Notes under the pieces: generated by a model
Database searches by the model: none
Told to the model about the DNA's origin: nothing
What the model saw: the letters and a program-made list of their open reading frames with translations, nothing else
Position numbers and translations under genes: made by a program
In this document: one piece after another, positions 63,655-64,000 of the stretch
Numbering within the stretch: position 1 is the first letter of the stretch
How the letters are laid out: the number at the start of each line of letters is the position of its first letter
Source of the DNA: Methylophaga marina
GTDB lineage: Bacteria > Pseudomonadota > Gammaproteobacteria > Nitrosococcales > Methylophagaceae
DNA: 64,000 bases
Direction: 5' to 3'
Assembly (NCBI RefSeq): GCF_030296755.1
Contig: NZ_AP027741.1
Span: 2,357,475 to 2,421,474, forward strand

Positions 63655-64000
63655 AAATCGTGATCTTTATATCGATGGCTTAGGAGTTAACTTCAGTGGC
63701 TTCCAGGCAGTAAATAATTTCAGCATGGTCGTAAAACACGGTGAAATGCGTGTGCTTTTAGGCGCTAATGGTGCGGGTAAAACGACATTGATGGATATGA
63801 TATGCGGTAAAACCCAGTCAACGGCGGGCAGAATTTTTCTTGGTGATAAGGAGATCACCAATAAACCACCACATTTAATTGCTCGCTTGGGGATAGGGCG
63901 TAAATTTCAGATCCCCAGCGTTTTTAAAGAGCTTTCTGTCTTGCAGAATCTGTCAGTGGCAGCAATGCAGGAAAGTACAGTACTTGCCAATTTAGGCTCA
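63644..64000 (+). CDS. urtD: Urea ABC transporter ATP-binding protein UrtD (partial, cut by window end)
   Basis: The first 119 codons of an ABC ATPase of the LivG/UrtD type; the gene runs off the window. The ATG at 63644 follows GGGGGAAGG and overlaps urtC. Walker A is GANGAGKTT (about residues 45-53) and the Q-loop is GRKFQIPSVFKELSVLQNL, typical of UrtD. It should be followed by urtE and possibly urease genes outside the window. Confidence 0.92.
   Translation, partial: MKAKNRDLYIDGLGVNFSGFQAVNNFSMVVKHGEMRVLLGANGAGKTTLMDMICGKTQSTAGRIFLGDKEITNKPPHLIARLGIGRKFQIPSVFKELSVLQNLSVAAMQESTVLANLGS

Noticed and set aside
1-64000. CRISPR arrays, tRNA or rRNA genes, transposases, integrases
   Set aside because: I looked for regular short repeats, cloverleaf-like intergenic segments and recombinase motifs and found none that I could support by eye.

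Overview
The window reads as part of a gammaproteobacterial chromosome with moderate GC content. The best guess for the organism is a marine methylotroph of the Methylophaga type. This rests on gene orders and protein resemblance, not on a marker gene, so it is an inference. Support comes from the rodA-mltB-rlpA-dacA-dat-ybeD-lipB-lipA order, the epmB/efp/epmA cluster, recC-recB-recD, a short-type citrate synthase, a sulfide-dehydrogenase flavoprotein, PEP-CTERM/VPLPA surface proteins and a urt urea transporter under AmiC/AmiR control. No rRNA, tRNA, CRISPR array, phage or insertion sequence was recognised.

Layout. 1-5.8 kb: cell-wall and lipoate operon, starting inside rodA. 5.8-11 kb: sulfide-dehydrogenase flavoprotein, citrate synthase, and the EF-P gene with both of its modification enzymes. 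11-17 kb: two diguanylate cyclases, an orphan TRAP permease pair, yaaA and an RNA 2',3'-cyclic phosphodiesterase. 17-22.5 kb: a TetR repressor divergent from an RND efflux pump, with a palindromic operator inside the pump promoter. 22.5-28.3 kb: a four-domain lipoprotein, an HBM-type chemoreceptor, and a minus-strand run of EEP phosphatase, YkvA, YrhK and gluQRS. 28.4-33.2 kb: a proteostasis block of htpG, hslO and a small heat-shock gene. htpG and hsp20 have sigma-32-like promoters, and the hsp20 leader ends in a ROSE-like RNA thermometer. Two 310-bp repeats flank hsp20. 33.7-41.8 kb: two PEP-CTERM-type proteins, an AI-2E permease, a TonB receptor, an MsrB-MsrA fusion and a lipoprotein hydrolase. 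42-50.5 kb: recC (one-base frameshift), recB and recD. 50.5-57.3 kb: a Crp/Fnr regulator, a LysM-FecR protein paired with a CHASE2-GGDEF-EAL phosphodiesterase, a membrane protein and a cytochrome b561. 57.3-64 kb: a urea/nickel region.

The most coherent system is the last one. The minus strand carries an AmiC-like ligand sensor, an AmiR-like ANTAR antiterminator and a NiCoT nickel permease, apparently one operon. The divergent urtABCD genes are preceded by a sigma-54-type GG-N10-GC element. The leader then holds two hairpins with the same six-base loop and a strong intrinsic terminator just before urtA. Transcription of urea uptake would therefore need both nitrogen limitation (sigma-54) and an amide or urea signal (AmiC/AmiR antitermination). 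The nickel permease would supply urease.

The most unusual structural element is the repeat pair around hsp20. The left halves are nearly identical. The right halves differ in sequence but both fold into one long hairpin, with paired, compensating base changes between the copies.

Two conserved genes, rodA and recC, carry apparent frameshifts, and a third is possible at the start of the CHASE2 gene. Either the strain has real lesions or the sequence has small indel errors.
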